DNA of 64,000 bases from the NCBI RefSeq assembly GCF_014174515.1, contig NZ_JACJUG010000008.1, positions 62,001 through 126,000 on the forward strand, read 5' to 3'. Below, in pieces: positions 49,706 through 58,817 of this stretch (positions within the stretch are counted from its first letter, which is position 1; every line of letters begins with the position of its first letter). The position numbers and the translations under genes are program-made. Origin of the DNA: Mitsuaria sp. WAJ17 (lineage in GTDB: Bacteria > Pseudomonadota > Gammaproteobacteria > Burkholderiales > Burkholderiaceae_C). The notes beneath the pieces are model-generated. The model saw only the letters and a list, made by a program, of their open reading frames with translations, had not been told where the DNA came from and searched no databases.

Positions 49706-51484
49706 ATGTCGCAAAGCAAAGTACTGCCCGCCCTCGCGCTGCTGATCTTCTTCCTGCTGCCGGCCCTGCCGGTGCCGGAGTTCTGGATCACGCAGCTCAA
49801 CTACATCGGCATGTTCGCTCTCGTGGCGCTGGGCCTGGTGCTGCTGACAGGTGTCGGCGGCCTGACCTCCTTCGGCCAGGCCGCCTTCGTGGGCCTGGGG
49901 GCCTACACCACGGCCCTGCTGTCCACGCGCTATGGCCTGTCCCCCTGGCTGGGCCTCTTTGCGGGCCTGGCCATTACGGCGGCGGTGGCCATGCTCCTGG
50001 GCCTGCTGACCCTGCGCATGTCCGGGCACTACCTGCCGCTGGCCACCATCGCCTGGGCGCTCAGCCTCAACTACCTGATCGCCAATACCGAGTTCCTGGG
50101 CAAGTACGATGGCCTGCTGGGCCTGCCGGCCCTGGAACTGGGCGCGGTCTCCCTGGCCAGCGGGCGGGCGATGTATGTGCTGATCTGGCTTTGTGCGCTG
50201 GTGGCGGCGCTGGGCGTGAAGCACCTGCTGGATTCACGCCCCGGCCGTGCCATCCGTGCCCTCAATGGGGCCACCACCATGGCCGAGGCCATGGGCGTGT
50301 CCACCTTTCGCTACAAGCTGAGCGTTTTCGTGTTGGCGGCTCTGCTGGCGTCGCTGTCGGGCTGGCTGTTCGCCCATTTCCAGCGCACGGTGAATCCCAG
50401 TCCTTTTGCGCTGAAGATGGGCATCGAGTACCTCTTCATGGCCGTGGTTGGCGGCATCGCCACCGTGCCGGGCGCCTTCGTGGGCGCTGGCGTGGTCAAG
50501 CTGCTGGAGGATCAGCTCAAGGAGCTGCTGCCGCGCCTGCTAGGCAGCAACGGGAACTTCGAGATCATCGTGCTGGGCGTGATCCTGGTGCTGATGCTCA
50601 AGTACGCGCCCAAGGGCCTGTGGCCCTTTGTACAGGCGGCCTGGCAGCGCCGCTACCCTGCGCGAGCCCGGCCCCGGGACTGGAACGGTGCAGCGGCTCT
50701 GCCGGCACGGGAAAAGCCGCAGCGCGGCGAGCTGCTGCTGGATGTGGATCGCGTCCGCAAGCAGTTCGGTGGCTTGGTGGCAGTCAATGACATCAGCTTC
50801 CAGATCCGGGCGGGCGAGATCATCGGCCTGATCGGCCCCAACGGCGCGGGCAAGTCCACCACTTTCAACCTGATCAGCGGTGTGCTGTCGGCCACCAGCG
50901 GGCGCGTGCAGTTTCGCGGGCATTCGGTGGCGGGCCTGGGGGCACGCCAGATCGCCGAGAGGGGCATGTCCCGCACCTTCCAGCACGTCAAGATGATCGC
51001 GGACATGACGGTGCTGGAGAACGTTGCCCTGGGCGGCTACCTGCGCAGCCGGGCCGGCTTGTTGCGCAGTATGCTGAGGCTCAACGCGGCCGAGGAGCGC
51101 CAGCTGTTCGCCGAGGCCGAGGCTCAGCTGCGCCGCATCGGCATGGCGGAGCAGATGCACGAGCTCGCGGGCAACCTGGCCCTGGGGCCGCAGCGCCTGA
51201 TGGAGATCGCCCGCGCGCTGTGCAGCGACCCATCCCTGCTGCTTCTTGACGAGCCCGCCGCCGGCCTGCGTCACAAGGAGAAGCAGGCCCTGGCCGCCGT
51301 GCTGCGCCAGCTGCAGGACGAGGGGCTGAGCATCCTGCTGGTGGAGCACGACATGGAGTTCGTGATGGGCCTGACCGACCGCCTGGTGGTGATGGAGTTC
51401 GGTACCAAGCTGACCGAGGGCACGCCGCAGGAGGTGCAGGACAGCCCCATCGTTCGCGCCGCCTATCTGGGCACCGAGCACTGA
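49706..51484 (+). CDS. livMG: fused Liv-type permease and ATP-binding protein (LivM-LivG)
   Basis: 592 residues in one uninterrupted frame from ATG 49706. Residues 1-310 are a LivM permease (GLTSFGQAAFVGLGAYTTAL; RAIRALNGATTMAEAMGV). A basic linker of about 30 residues follows, and from about 343 a full LivG ATPase: Walker A GPNGAGKST at 377, then the LALGPQRLMEIARAL signature variant and LLLLDEPAAGL Walker B. In most systems these are separate genes. Fused forms occur in several proteobacteria. It implies a fixed permease-ATPase stoichiometry with LivH and LivF. No periplasmic binding-protein gene is nearby. Confidence 0.92.
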   Translation: MSQSKVLPALALLIFFLLPALPVPEFWITQLNYIGMFALVALGLVLLTGVGGLTSFGQAAFVGLGAYTTALLSTRYGLSPWLGLFAGLAITAAVAMLLGLLTLRMSGHYLPLATIAWALSLNYLIANTEFLGKYDGLLGLPALELGAVSLASGRAMYVLIWLCALVAALGVKHLLDSRPGRAIRALNGATTMAEAMGVSTFRYKLSVFVLAALLASLSGWLFAHFQRTVNPSPFALKMGIEYLFMAVVGGIATVPGAFVGAGVVKLLEDQLKELLPRLLGSNGNFEIIVLGVILVLMLKYAPKGLWPFVQAAWQRRYPARARPRDWNGAAALPAREKPQRGELLLDVDRVRKQFGGLVAVNDISFQIRAGEIIGLIGPNGAGKSTTFNLISGVLSATSGRVQFRGHSVAGLGARQIAERGMSRTFQHVKMIADMTVLENVALGGYLRSRAGLLRSMLRLNAAEERQLFAEAEAQLRRIGMAEQMHELAGNLALGPQRLMEIARALCSDPSLLLLDEPAAGLRHKEKQALAAVLRQLQDEGLSILLVEHDMEFVMGLTDRLVVMEFGTKLTEGTPQEVQDSPIVRAAYLGTEH

Positions 51485-51504
51485 CCCCGCGCAGGAGAAA
51501 GACG

Positions 51505-52236
51505 ATGACGCAATTGCTGCAAGTGCGCGGACTGCATGCCGGCTACGGTCGTGCCGAGGTCCTCAGCGGACTGGACCTGGATCTGGCGCAGGGTCAGGTG
51601 GTCACGGTGATCGGCCCCAACGGCGCGGGCAAGAGCACCACGCTCAACGCGCTGATGGGCGTGCTGCCCTCGCGCGGCCAGGTGGTCTTCGATGGCGATG
51701 ATCTGGTGGCCAGCGGCCTGGAGGAGCGGGTGATGAAGGGCCTGGCCCTGGTCCCCGAGAAGCGGGAGCTCTTCACCACCATGAGCGTGCAGGACAACCT
51801 GGTGCTGGGCGGCTTCCGACCCATGCGCCTGGGCCAGCGCGACTGGCGCGAGGAGCTGGAGCGGGTCTACCAGATCTTTCCGCGCCTTAAGGAGCGTCGC
51901 GAACAACTGGCCGGCACGCTCTCCGGCGGCGAGCGCCAGATGCTGGCCGTGGGCCGTGCTTTGATGTCCCGCCCCAAGCTGTTGATGCTGGACGAGCCCA
52001 GCCTGGGCCTGGCGCCGCTGATCGTGAAGGAGATCTTCCGCATCGTGGCCCAGCTGCGCGACGCGGGCGTGAGCATCCTGCTGATCGAGCAGAACGCGCG
52101 CGCAGCGCTTGAGGTGGCGGACTTCGGCTATGTGCTGGAAACCGGCGAGATCGCCCTGCAGGGGCCGGCCGCCGAGCTGGCCCGCGATGCCCGCGTGATC
52201 GAGACCTATCTGGGCTCGGCGAAGAAGCCGGCCTGA
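51505..52236 (+). CDS. livF: Liv-type ABC transporter ATP-binding protein (LivF)
   Basis: 243 residues. Walker A GPNGAGKST is at about 37-45, signature LSGGERQMLAVGRAL follows, then LLMLDEPSLGLAPL and a short C-terminus typical of LivF. With the fused ATPase it completes the two nucleotide-binding domains. It starts 20 bases after the fusion gene. Confidence 0.96.
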   Translation: MTQLLQVRGLHAGYGRAEVLSGLDLDLAQGQVVTVIGPNGAGKSTTLNALMGVLPSRGQVVFDGDDLVASGLEERVMKGLALVPEKRELFTTMSVQDNLVLGGFRPMRLGQRDWREELERVYQIFPRLKERREQLAGTLSGGERQMLAVGRALMSRPKLLMLDEPSLGLAPLIVKEIFRIVAQLRDAGVSILLIEQNARAALEVADFGYVLETGEIALQGPAAELARDARVIETYLGSAKKPA

Positions 52237-52373
52237 GGCCATCGCCCGCTTTTCATCTGCACATCGTTCCGCTGGGGACCGCGCTCATGCAGCCTGTCGC
52301 CAGCCCCTGGCAGGCGCGTGGGGCGGCTGGCTATCCTGGACGCAAGTTTCATCATCTGTCCAGGAGATGCCCC

Positions 52374-52922
52374 ATGAACACGCGCTTCTCGCCTTCTCTT
52401 GTCGCCGCGCTGCTGCTGTCCCTGCCTCTGCTGGTGATTGCGTCTGCCGCGCAAGCACAGACCGACAAGGCTGCGCGCACGGCCAGCTCCAACGGTTTCA
52501 GCGCCGGCATCGAGTTCAAGCAGCAGGCCTCACCCGCCGACGTGGGCCTGCCGGCTTATCCAGGCGCCCAGCCGCAGTACGACAAAAAGGATGACCTGGC
52601 CTCACTGACCATGGGCCTCTGGGGCGGCACCTTCGGTTTCAAGCTGGTGGTGACCAAGTTCTCGAGCGAGGACAGCCTGGAGACCGTCAGTCGCTTCTAC
52701 AAGGACGCGCTCGCCAAGTACGGCCCGGTGCTGGACTGCAGCCAGAACACCGGCGGTGCGAGGAAGGACGACAAGGTCCTGGGCTGCGATGACGACAAAC
52801 CCGAGAAGGGCGGCCTGTTGTTCAAGGCAGGCAAGCCCGAGGCCTACCGCATCGTCTCACTGCAGCAGCGCGGCAAGCAGGTGCATTTCCAGCTGGTGCG
52901 TATCGAGGCGCCCAAGCGCTGA
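52374..52922 (+). CDS. exported protein of unknown function
   Basis: 182 residues from ATG 52374 with a CAGGAG site. A signal peptide (hydrophobic core ALLLSLPLLVIASAA, cleavage near AQA-Q) predicts a periplasmic location. The mature part has GLPAYPGAQPQYDKKDDLASLTMGLWGGTFGFKLVVTKF, a helix-like segment around SLETVSRFYKDALAKYG, and two cysteines (LDCSQ, LGCDDD) that could form a disulfide. I do not recognise the family. It is not a Liv substrate-binding protein: it is far too short. It ends 9 bases from the convergent dehydrogenase gene. Confidence 0.75.
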   Translation: MNTRFSPSLVAALLLSLPLLVIASAAQAQTDKAARTASSNGFSAGIEFKQQASPADVGLPAYPGAQPQYDKKDDLASLTMGLWGGTFGFKLVVTKFSSEDSLETVSRFYKDALAKYGPVLDCSQNTGGARKDDKVLGCDDDKPEKGGLLFKAGKPEAYRIVSLQQRGKQVHFQLVRIEAPKR

Positions 52923-52931
52923 GCGCCACGG

Positions 52932-54206
52932 TCAGCGTTCGTCCAGCAGGCTGCCGATCGGCAGCGGCTGAAGCGGGAAGCGCACGCCGCGCTGCGGATG
53001 CGCCTCGGGCCAGCCCAGCAACTGCTGGCTGATGGGGCCACAGATCCGGCCCTGGCAGGCGCCCATGCCGCACCGGGTCTGCAGCTTGGCCTCGCGCCAG
53101 CCGGGGTGGGCCTGGAGCTCGCGCAGGCGCACGCCCTCGCAGCGGCACACACGGACCTCGGGCGTGCAGCGTGCCCACTGGGCCGTCGTCGGACCGAAGT
53201 GCCGCGCCAGGCGCATCGAGAAGCCCAGGACTTGCGCATGCGCCCGCGCCAGGGCCCCTGGGATATCCTGGCCTAGCATGGTCCGCGCGGCCAGTTGGCC
53301 TTCGATCCAGGCCTTGCGCATGCCGCCAATGCCCGTGCACTCGCCTGCTGCGTAGACGCCCGGCCGGCTGCTGAGCAGCGTGGCATCGACCATGATTCGA
53401 CCGTCCTCGCCTGTGGCACAGCCCAGCATGGCGGCGAGTTCGCTGTTGGGGATGAGGCCGAAGCCCAGGCCCAGGGCCTCGCAGGGCTCTTCCCATTCGC
53501 GGATCCCGTCACTGAGCCGCACCCCCTCGACCCGGGACTGGCCCAGCACGCGCACGACCTGTACTCCGATTCGGTAGGGCACCCGGCGCAGCTGCCAGCG
53601 CAGGGCCACGGCCTGCTGCCATTGCGACGGGTTCAGGCGGCTGGCGAAGAGGGCCAGGTCTTGCCAGGCGCGCAGCTCCATGATGCCGCGCAGTCTGGCG
53701 CCGGCCTCCTGCAGAGTCTTGGCCGTGGCCAGGAGCAGGGGGCCGCTGCCGGCGAGCATCACGCATCGGCCCTCTATCGGCCAGCCGCCCTTGACCAGGG
53801 CCTGCAGGCCGCCGGCGCCGGTGACGCCGGGCAGGTCCCAGCCTGGCACCGGCACATGCAGTTCGCGGGCACCCAGGGCCAGCAGGGTCTTGCCGCCACG
53901 CAACTGCTTGAGGCCGCCGCCGGCCATGTCCTGGGCGAGGATTTCGCCCTCTGCCGTGGCACCGACGGCCATGTGCCCGGGCAGGAAGCGAAGGCGGGGA
54001 TTCGCCAGCAGCTGCGGAAGATCGATCGCCACGCGCCGCGCCTGGGCATCCTGCGCGGCCGGGCCTCCACGCCAGATCTGGCCGCCGGCCTGGGGCTGGT
54101 TGTCCAGCCACAGCACCTCGGCATCGGCCTTCAGCAGGGTCTGCACCGCAGCCAGGCCCGCGGGGCCGCTGCCGATCACGAGATGGGGCGCCTGCAGCGC
54201 GCTCAT
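52932..54206 (-). CDS. D-hydroxyproline dehydrogenase, FAD/NAD(P)-binding subunit
   Basis: 424 residues from ATG 54206, overlapping the ferredoxin-like gene by ATGA; the longer frame to 54299 is not used. N-terminal dinucleotide fold HLVIGSGPAGLAAVQ, then QAGGQIWRGG and the second GSGPLLLATAKTL. A C-terminal BFD-type iron-sulfur region carries CRCEGV and CGMGACQGRICGP. It is similar in type to the A subunit of opine oxidases and of the heteromeric D-hydroxyproline dehydrogenase known from Pseudomonas. Function is assigned from the epimerase and deaminase in the same operon. Confidence 0.85.
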   Translation of the reverse strand: MSALQAPHLVIGSGPAGLAAVQTLLKADAEVLWLDNQPQAGGQIWRGGPAAQDAQARRVAIDLPQLLANPRLRFLPGHMAVGATAEGEILAQDMAGGGLKQLRGGKTLLALGARELHVPVPGWDLPGVTGAGGLQALVKGGWPIEGRCVMLAGSGPLLLATAKTLQEAGARLRGIMELRAWQDLALFASRLNPSQWQQAVALRWQLRRVPYRIGVQVVRVLGQSRVEGVRLSDGIREWEEPCEALGLGFGLIPNSELAAMLGCATGEDGRIMVDATLLSSRPGVYAAGECTGIGGMRKAWIEGQLAARTMLGQDIPGALARAHAQVLGFSMRLARHFGPTTAQWARCTPEVRVCRCEGVRLRELQAHPGWREAKLQTRCGMGACQGRICGPISQQLLGWPEAHPQRGVRFPLQPLPIGSLLDER

Positions 54207-54448
54207 ACCTGGGTCTCCACGCGCATGCCCTCGGTCACCAGGCGCATGCAGGCCAGGGCTTCGTCCTGGCCGTCGATGCGTACCCGGCAGGCCTGGCATT
54301 GGCCCATGCCGCAGAACACGTCGCGCGCGGTGCCGTAGACAGTCTGGCCGAAAAGGGTGGCATCACAGCGCCGCAGCGCGGCGGCCACGGTGATGCCGGC
54401 TGGCACGGCGCGGGCGCTGCCATTGATGTGCAGGGTGATGGTCTTCAT
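54203..54448 (-). CDS. D-hydroxyproline dehydrogenase, [2Fe-2S] subunit
   Basis: 81 residues. Cys46, Cys51, Cys54 and Cys67 (FCGMGQCQAC...LAC) give the C-x4-C-x2-C-x12-C plant-ferredoxin pattern. It is the small electron-transfer subunit of opine-oxidase-type enzymes. Four-base ATGA overlaps with both neighbours indicate translational coupling. Confidence 0.9.
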   Translation of the reverse strand: MKTITLHINGSARAVPAGITVAAALRRCDATLFGQTVYGTARDVFCGMGQCQACRVRIDGQDEALACMRLVTEGMRVETQV

Positions 54449-55575
54449 GCTGGATGGGCGTTGCCGAATCGCGCCGGGTCGTAGGGGCGGGCATCCAGGC
54501 TGGGGGGCTGGGCCAGGCTGAGCTCAGCCAGCAGCTCTGCACTGGCCAGCGATGTCGTGATGCCCAGGCCCTCGTGCCCGCAGGCCACCCAGGTGTTGCG
54601 CAAGGAGGGATGGGCGCCGATCAGCGGCTGGCCGTCGGCGCTGGCCGGGCGGATGCCGCTCCAGCAGCGCAGCAGGCTCTGCTGAGGCAGGGCGGGCAAA
54701 TAGTCCGCCGCGCAGGCCAGCATGCGGCGCAGCATGGGGAGGTCGATCTCGCGCTCCTCTCGGCCGATCTGGCGCGAGGAGCCGATCAGCCATTGGCCGG
54801 CCGGGCGGGGTTGGACATTGAAGGACACGGTGTCCTCGTCTACCAGATGCGCCTTCTTGATATAGCCCAACTCGACCAGCTGGTGGCGCAGTGTCTGCTC
54901 GCGGGCCTGCGTGATGGCCAGTTGGCCCTTCTTGGGGAGCAGGCATCCTGCGGGCAGGAAACGCCGGCTGGCCAGGCCGCCGCAGAGCACCACCATGGCA
55001 GCGCTGAAGAGGCGGCCGTCCTGCAGGCGTACGCGACCAGGGCGCAGGTCGCGAACTTCGCCGCGGATCAGCGTGGCGCGCGATTCGTCCAGCCAGCGCT
55101 GCACGACCTTGGGCGGGTAGACGCGCCCGTCTGCCGGCACGCGCAGCGCGCCGACCAGGCGGGGATGCAGCAGAGGCTCGAGCCGGCGCAGGGCCTGGGC
55201 ATCCAGCAGCTCGGCGCCCATGCCCTGGGACTGCAGCCAGCGCGCCTTGCGTTGGGCAAGCAGCCATTCCTCGTCATCCGCCGCCAGCCACAGCGTGCCG
55301 CAGCGCTGGAACTCAGACGCATGCTCGTGCTCGCCCGACTCCGCCAACCACTGGCCCCACAGCTGCATGGAGCGGCGCGAGAGCTGGTACTCGTGGTCGT
55401 CGCTGGCGCCCTCGGCATCGACCACCAGCAGATGGCCCATGGATGCCGCCGTGGCACCGCCGCCCGGGGCTGACTGCTCGACCACGGCAACGGACAGCCC
55501 GCGCCGCGCGAACTCGCGTGCGCAGGCAGCGCCGACTATGCCGGCGCCGATGATCAGCACATCGGCCTTCAGCAT
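54445..55575 (-). CDS. D-hydroxyproline dehydrogenase, DadA-like FAD catalytic subunit
   Basis: 376 residues. The Rossmann motif VLIIGAGIVGAACAREFARRG is at about 5-25, and a DAO-family core extends to the C-terminal WSGIRPASADGQPLIGAHP and THEGLGIT-like segment (ACGHEGLGITTS). It oxidises D-amino or imino acids; here the likely substrate is cis-4-hydroxy-D-proline, giving pyrroline-4-hydroxy-2-carboxylate. It follows the epimerase by 10 bases. Confidence 0.9.
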   Translation of the reverse strand: MLKADVLIIGAGIVGAACAREFARRGLSVAVVEQSAPGGGATAASMGHLLVVDAEGASDDHEYQLSRRSMQLWGQWLAESGEHEHASEFQRCGTLWLAADDEEWLLAQRKARWLQSQGMGAELLDAQALRRLEPLLHPRLVGALRVPADGRVYPPKVVQRWLDESRATLIRGEVRDLRPGRVRLQDGRLFSAAMVVLCGGLASRRFLPAGCLLPKKGQLAITQAREQTLRHQLVELGYIKKAHLVDEDTVSFNVQPRPAGQWLIGSSRQIGREEREIDLPMLRRMLACAADYLPALPQQSLLRCWSGIRPASADGQPLIGAHPSLRNTWVACGHEGLGITTSLASAELLAELSLAQPPSLDARPYDPARFGNAHPA

Positions 55576-55585
55576 GGCGGGCGGC

Positions 55586-56542
55586 TCAGCGGGGGATGCC
55601 CCAGGCGAAGGGATCGCCGGGCTGGATGATCAGTTGAGCGTCCAGGTTGACATATGCCCGCCCGGTGATGGTGGGCAGGATTCGCGCGCCAGCGCCATCG
55701 GGCGCGGGCTGGTAGCGGCCCTCGAAGACGCTGCCGATCACGCTTTCCTGGCGCCACAGCGCGCCGGGCGCCAGCTTGCCTTCAGCGGCCAGGCAGGCCA
55801 GCTTGGCGCTGGTCCCGGTGCCGCAGGGCGAGCGGTCATAGGCGCTGCCCGGGCACAGCACGAAGTTGCGGCTGTTGTTGCCGGGATCGGCCGCCGGACC
55901 GATCAGCTCGATGTGGTCGATCTCGGCGCCGTCGGCTCCGGTGATGCCCTGGGCCTGCAGGGCCAGGCGGATTTGCTCGGAGAAGGCCGTGAGCATCAGG
56001 GCCCGGCCTGGGGTCAGGTCTTGCCCGTGGTCGTCGCAAAGGAAGAACCAGTTGCCGCCCCAGGCGACGTCGCCATGCAGGCGCTGGCTGCCGACCAGTA
56101 CCGGCACCTGCCTGGCCAGACGATAGGCCGGCACGTTGGCGATGCTCACGCGGCCGTCCTCGTGCAGGGTGGCGGTGATCTGGCCCACAGGGGTCTCAAT
56201 GCGGTGAGCGCCCGGCTGGATGCGGCCCAGATAGGCCAGGGTGGCGATCAGGCCGATGCTGCCGTGGCCGCACATGCCCAGATAGCCCACGTTGTTGAAG
56301 AAGATCACGCCGGCGGTGCAGGCCGGGTCCACGGGCTCGCAGAGCAGGGCACCGACCAGCACGTCCGAGCCGCGCGGCTCGTTCATCAGGGCACGGCGCC
56401 AGCCGTCGTGTTCGTCGCGCAGGCGCTGCAGGCGCTCGGCCATGGAGCCGCGGCCGAGGTCCGGGCCGCCGCTGACGATGGTGCGGGTGGGCTCTCCGCC
56501 GGTGTGGGAGTCGATGATGCGGGTCGGCGTGATCGGGTTCAT
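55586..56542 (-). CDS. lhpA: 4-hydroxyproline 2-epimerase
   Basis: 318 residues of the proline racemase superfamily. Both catalytic cysteines are present, Cys91 (GMCGHGSIG) and Cys240 ([10 protein letters not shown]), with Asp236 nearby, so it is an epimerase/racemase rather than a dehydratase (which has Thr or Ser in place of the second Cys). It begins [14 protein letters not shown]. It would convert trans-4-hydroxy-L-proline to cis-4-hydroxy-D-proline, the entry step of this operon. Confidence 0.92.
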   Translation of the reverse strand: MNPITPTRIIDSHTGGEPTRTIVSGGPDLGRGSMAERLQRLRDEHDGWRRALMNEPRGSDVLVGALLCEPVDPACTAGVIFFNNVGYLGMCGHGSIGLIATLAYLGRIQPGAHRIETPVGQITATLHEDGRVSIANVPAYRLARQVPVLVGSQRLHGDVAWGGNWFFLCDDHGQDLTPGRALMLTAFSEQIRLALQAQGITGADGAEIDHIELIGPAADPGNNSRNFVLCPGSAYDRSPCGTGTSAKLACLAAEGKLAPGALWRQESVIGSVFEGRYQPAPDGAGARILPTITGRAYVNLDAQLIIQPGDPFAWGIPR

Positions 56543-56558
56543 GTAGGGGGAGGGAGGC

Positions 56559-57245
56559 TCAGGCGATCACCTGCTGCGCGAACTGCCGCAGGTAATCCAT
56601 CAATTGGTCCGCCGCAGCCGCTGCCGCCTCGCTCTGCCCCTGGGCGATGGCCTCGGCCAGCAGTTGGTGGCAGCGCGCGCCTTCGCTCATGTCGCCCTGG
56701 TGCTGGTAGGCGGTCCAGAAGCGCCGGCACTGGATCACCATGGGGATCACCGCAGCGACGGCAGCCTGGTTGCGGCAGGCGGCGTGGTTGACATGGTCCA
56801 GGGCCTGGTCTGCCTGCAGATAGGCGCTCAGGTCCCCGGCGGCGGCGGCAGTGGTCATTTCGACGGCACAGGCGAGCAGGGCCTCGCGCTGCGGGGGCGT
56901 TGCGCGCCGGGCGCTGGTGCTGGCGATCAGCCGCTCCAGCGCCCGGCGCGCCTCCAGCAGGTCCAGGTGCTGGGCCAGCTGAATGTCGCTGACCAGCAGG
57001 CCACGGCGCGGCAACTGCACGATCAGGCCGTTGGCGACCAGGCGCATCAGGGCCTCGCGGGTGGGCGTGCGGCCCAGGCCGATGCGTTCGATCAGCTCGG
57101 CCTCGACAATGGGCGCCCCGGGCTTCAGGGCCAGCGTGGCGATGAGGTTCTCGATAGCGTCGTAGGCCTGGTCGGCCACGCGGCGCTTATCGACGGCATC
57201 GTCGCCCGCCTCGTGCGGGATGGGGGAGGACGTTGTTGCGTTCAT
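56559..57245 (-). CDS. GntR-family regulator (FCD type) of the hydroxyproline operon
   Basis: 228 residues. N-terminal winged helix: [21 protein letters not shown], then [21 protein letters not shown] and the wing LPRRGLLV. The C-terminal helical FCD domain has an Asp/His-rich ligand or metal site ([15 protein letters not shown]). It lies inside the operon, between the deaminase and the epimerase, so it likely senses a pathway intermediate and controls its own transcript. Confidence 0.92.
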   Translation of the reverse strand: MNATTSSPIPHEAGDDAVDKRRVADQAYDAIENLIATLALKPGAPIVEAELIERIGLGRTPTREALMRLVANGLIVQLPRRGLLVSDIQLAQHLDLLEARRALERLIASTSARRATPPQREALLACAVEMTTAAAAGDLSAYLQADQALDHVNHAACRNQAAVAAVIPMVIQCRRFWTAYQHQGDMSEGARCHQLLAEAIAQGQSEAAAAAADQLMDYLRQFAQQVIA

Positions 57246-57314
57246 GCCCGCATCTTCGCAGCAGATGCCCGTCTGGCTATGCCTGATTACGCGAAATGGT
57301 CACAGCTACGGGGC

Positions 57315-58235
57315 TCAGAAGAATTGGCGCAGGTCCGGGCGGGTGTCCAGGCCCTTCTGGATGATGGCCTGCACGCGCTCGCGCTCGGCGCCCACCAGGG
57401 GCAGGCGGGGGCGGCGCACGTGCTCGGTGCCCACGCCCACCATGGCTTCCACCAGCTTGATGTTCTGGACTAGCTTGGTCGAGACGTCCAGGTGCAGCAG
57501 GGGGGTGAACCACTGGTAGAGTTTCAGGGCTTCGTCATAGCGCTTGGCCTGCATCAGGCGGTACAGCGCCACGGTCTCGGCCGGGAAGGCCACGCACAGA
57601 CCGGCCAGCAGGCCGTCGCAGCCCAGGGCCAGGCCCTCGAAGCTGAGGTCGTCCACACCGATGAAGAGCTGGTAGCGCGTGCCCAGGGCATTGCGCAGGT
57701 CGGTCAGTCGGCGGATGTTGTCGGTCGATTCCTTGATGGCGACCAGCCATTCGCAGTCAGCCAGCTCGACGAAATTGTCGGGCGTCAGGTCCACGCGGTA
57801 GGCCACCGGGTTGTTGTAGACCATGGTGGGCAGCTGGGCGGCGTTGGCGATGGTGCGCACATTGGCCATGGCTTCGCCGGCATCGGCCACGTAGATCACT
57901 GCGGGCATGAGCATCAGGCCCTGCACGCCGATCTTGTTGGCGCCGTCCACGTAGCGCAGCGCCTCGCGGGTGCTGGTCTCCGAGACATTGGCCAGCACCG
58001 GCACACGGCCGGCGGACACCTTCACGGCGATCTCGGCCACCTGCAGCTTCTCCTCCAGCGTCAGCGTGCTGGCCTCGCCCAGGGAGCCGCCGGTCACGAG
58101 CCCGTCAATGCCATTGGCGATGAGGTACTCGAAGTGGCGCTCCATGGCGGGAACGTCCAGATTCTCGTTGGCGTCGAACTTGGTCGTCACGGCGGGGAAG
58201 ATGCCGCGCCATTGAGGCAGGGTGCGGGAACTCAT
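57315..58235 (-). CDS. pyrroline-4-hydroxy-2-carboxylate deaminase (DHDPS family)
   Basis: 306 residues of the dihydrodipicolinate synthase/N-acetylneuraminate lyase family. The Schiff-base lysine is Lys168 (VAIKEST), with Tyr140 in YNNP and the GGSLGEASTL phosphate-type loop. In hydroxyproline clusters this family member deaminates pyrroline-4-hydroxy-2-carboxylate to 2-oxoglutarate semialdehyde. A true DapA is less likely given the operon. First gene of the operon, with CAGGAG before ATG 58235. Confidence 0.88.
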   Translation of the reverse strand: MSSRTLPQWRGIFPAVTTKFDANENLDVPAMERHFEYLIANGIDGLVTGGSLGEASTLTLEEKLQVAEIAVKVSAGRVPVLANVSETSTREALRYVDGANKIGVQGLMLMPAVIYVADAGEAMANVRTIANAAQLPTMVYNNPVAYRVDLTPDNFVELADCEWLVAIKESTDNIRRLTDLRNALGTRYQLFIGVDDLSFEGLALGCDGLLAGLCVAFPAETVALYRLMQAKRYDEALKLYQWFTPLLHLDVSTKLVQNIKLVEAMVGVGTEHVRRPRLPLVGAERERVQAIIQKGLDTRPDLRQFF

Positions 58236-58264
58236 CGAGCAATCTCCTGTTGAAATATATTTGC

Positions 58265-58293
58265 AGAATATTCGTTGAGAATCGCCCTGTCAA
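58265..58293 (-). promoter_or_regulatory. promoter of the hydroxyproline operon with overlapping palindrome
   Basis: On the minus strand, TTGACA (58288-58293), a 17-base spacer and TATTCT (58265-58270). The 8-base palindrome GAATATTC (58266-58273) covers the -10 and lies in an AT-rich stretch. It could be part of the GntR operator. Confidence 0.65.
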
Positions 58294-58490
58294 CCCCAGA
58301 TGGGTGGCGGGGCTGTCCTGGTGGTGGCTCCAGCACCCGATGGGCCTGGGGGGCCCCGCCCGGCTTTTGCCGCCGCAGCGGCAGGGAGGGGCTGGCCCCG
58401 AGGCTGGCAGCGCAGGCTGCCGCATACAATCCGCGATCCGTCCATGATGGCGCTGCTGCGCCCATGGGCCATTCCTAGAGGGTTCAGACC

Positions 58491-58817
58491 GTGTTCATTT
58501 CTACTGCTTTTGCCCAGACTGCCGCTCCGGCAAGCCAAGGTCCCGAGTCCAGCCTCATGGGCATGTTGCCCTTGGTGCTGATGTTCGTCGTGCTGTATTT
58601 CGTGATGATTCGTCCCCAGATGAAGCGTCAGAAGGAGCACAAGGCCATGATCGAGGCGCTGGCCAAGGGCGATGACGTGGTCACCAGCGGCGGCCTGCTG
58701 GGCAAGGTAGCCAAGCTGGACGAGAACTTTGTGAACCTGGAAGTCGCCAGCGGCGTCGAGATCAAGGTGCAGCGCTCGGCCGTGGTCCAGGTCCTGCCCA
58801 AGGGCTCGGTCAAGTAA
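58491..58817 (+). CDS. yajC: preprotein translocase subunit YajC
   Basis: 108 residues from GTG 58491 (MFISTAFAQ). One membrane helix (MLPLVLMFVVLYFVMI), followed by RPQMKRQKEHK and a soluble tail with GDDVVTSGGLLGKV. It associates with SecDF. A TACAAT hexamer at 58425 is a possible -10, without a clear -35. The usual upstream partners queA and tgt are not here; the hydroxyproline operon is instead. Confidence 0.96.
   Translation: MFISTAFAQTAAPASQGPESSLMGMLPLVLMFVVLYFVMIRPQMKRQKEHKAMIEALAKGDDVVTSGGLLGKVAKLDENFVNLEVASGVEIKVQRSAVVQVLPKGSVK

Noticed and set aside
48586..49800. 404-codon minus-strand frame opposite livH
   Set aside because: Gln/Gly/Arg/His-rich shadow; the plus strand encodes a clear membrane permease.
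58281..58450. Possible CRISPR or tandem repeat in the GC-rich spacer before yajC
   Set aside because: No repeated unit with spacers is present here or elsewhere in the window.
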